Of a DNA stretch of 64,000 nt, positions 63,931-64,000 are shown piece after piece. This DNA is from JAKVCB01 sp965243695 (GTDB taxonomy: Bacteria; Planctomycetota; Planctomycetia; Pirellulales; Lacipirellulaceae): positions 185,228 to 249,227 of the forward strand of contig CBDEWC010000011.1 of assembly GCA_965243695.1 (NCBI GenBank). Reading direction: 5' to 3'. The translations under genes and the position numbers were made by a program. Positions within the stretch are counted from its first letter, which is position 1. Every line of letters begins with the position of its first letter. Under the pieces are notes generated by a model, which made no database searches, was not told the DNA's origin, and saw only the letters and a list, made by a program, of their open reading frames with translations.

Positions 63931-64000
63931 CGGGAGTGCGGAGAGGGCCGGCGACTGGCAATAAGTTTGGCTGGGTCTGCAGGATCTTTACCGCCCTTTT

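Overview
The window looks like chromosomal DNA of a planctomycete, most likely Pirellulales. The basis is family content only: two DUF1559 prepilin-like proteins, at least nine PEP-CTERM proteins (several with dockerin-like repeats), a PVC-type dehydrogenase with HEAT repeats and a cytochrome c tail, a planctomycete-style Ser/Thr kinase and ECF sigma factor, and many secreted sialidase-like, LamG, DUF1080 and ThuA proteins.

Layout. 1-4551 (minus): two exported beta-propeller proteins, the first broken near its 3' end. 5254-9167 (plus): two duplicated PEP-CTERM proteins, a DUF1559 protein and a small lipoprotein, then a decayed sialidase (9321-9816) and tRNA-Pro. 10588-12180: an aldehyde dehydrogenase of sugar-acid catabolism. 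12290-17935 (minus): a run of sialidase-like, ThuA and PVC dehydrogenase genes. 18240-20801 (minus): three PEP-CTERM proteins, one a secreted pentapeptide-repeat protein. tRNA-Arg lies at 21357. 21881-29551 (plus): an SDR epimerase and two giant LamG proteins. 29612-31688 (minus): mannonate dehydratase and hemB. 32121-36298 (plus): a Cys/Pro repeat protein, a PHP phosphatase and a Ser/Thr kinase. 36308-43072: a DUF1559 protein, three PEP-CTERM proteins and an ECF sigma factor. 43280-46338 (minus): an MBL-fold protein, an MFS transporter and a creatininase-family protein. 46483-53344 (plus): a sugar isomerase, a deoxyhypusine-synthase-like protein, a DUF1080 glycosidase-like protein and a PEP-CTERM protein. 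53593-62398: RraA, a truncated isomerase, pyrF, a GlsB-like protein, trpE, mcsA-mcsB and rtcB. 63098 to the right edge: an unknown acidic-tailed protein in several frames.

Functionally, the accessory part reads as a scavenger of complex polysaccharides. Exported glycoside-binding and sialidase-like proteins sit beside cytoplasmic sugar-acid enzymes (mannonate dehydratase, ketoglutarate-semialdehyde dehydrogenase, RraA, TIM-barrel isomerases). The right end is more housekeeping (pyrF, trpE, mcsAB, rtcB).

Two points matter most. First, the stretch 62675-62969 on the plus strand, between two minus-strand coding regions, has a TATAAT box, several strong stems and a textbook intrinsic terminator but no reading frame. 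It is a good candidate for an undescribed structured RNA next to the RNA ligase gene rtcB. Second, many genes are broken by one-base shifts, most of them in short homopolymers (for example 13674-13678, 50070-50075 and five sites in 63144-63844). This looks more like residual assembly error than pseudogenization, so broken genes should be read as probably intact until raw reads are checked.
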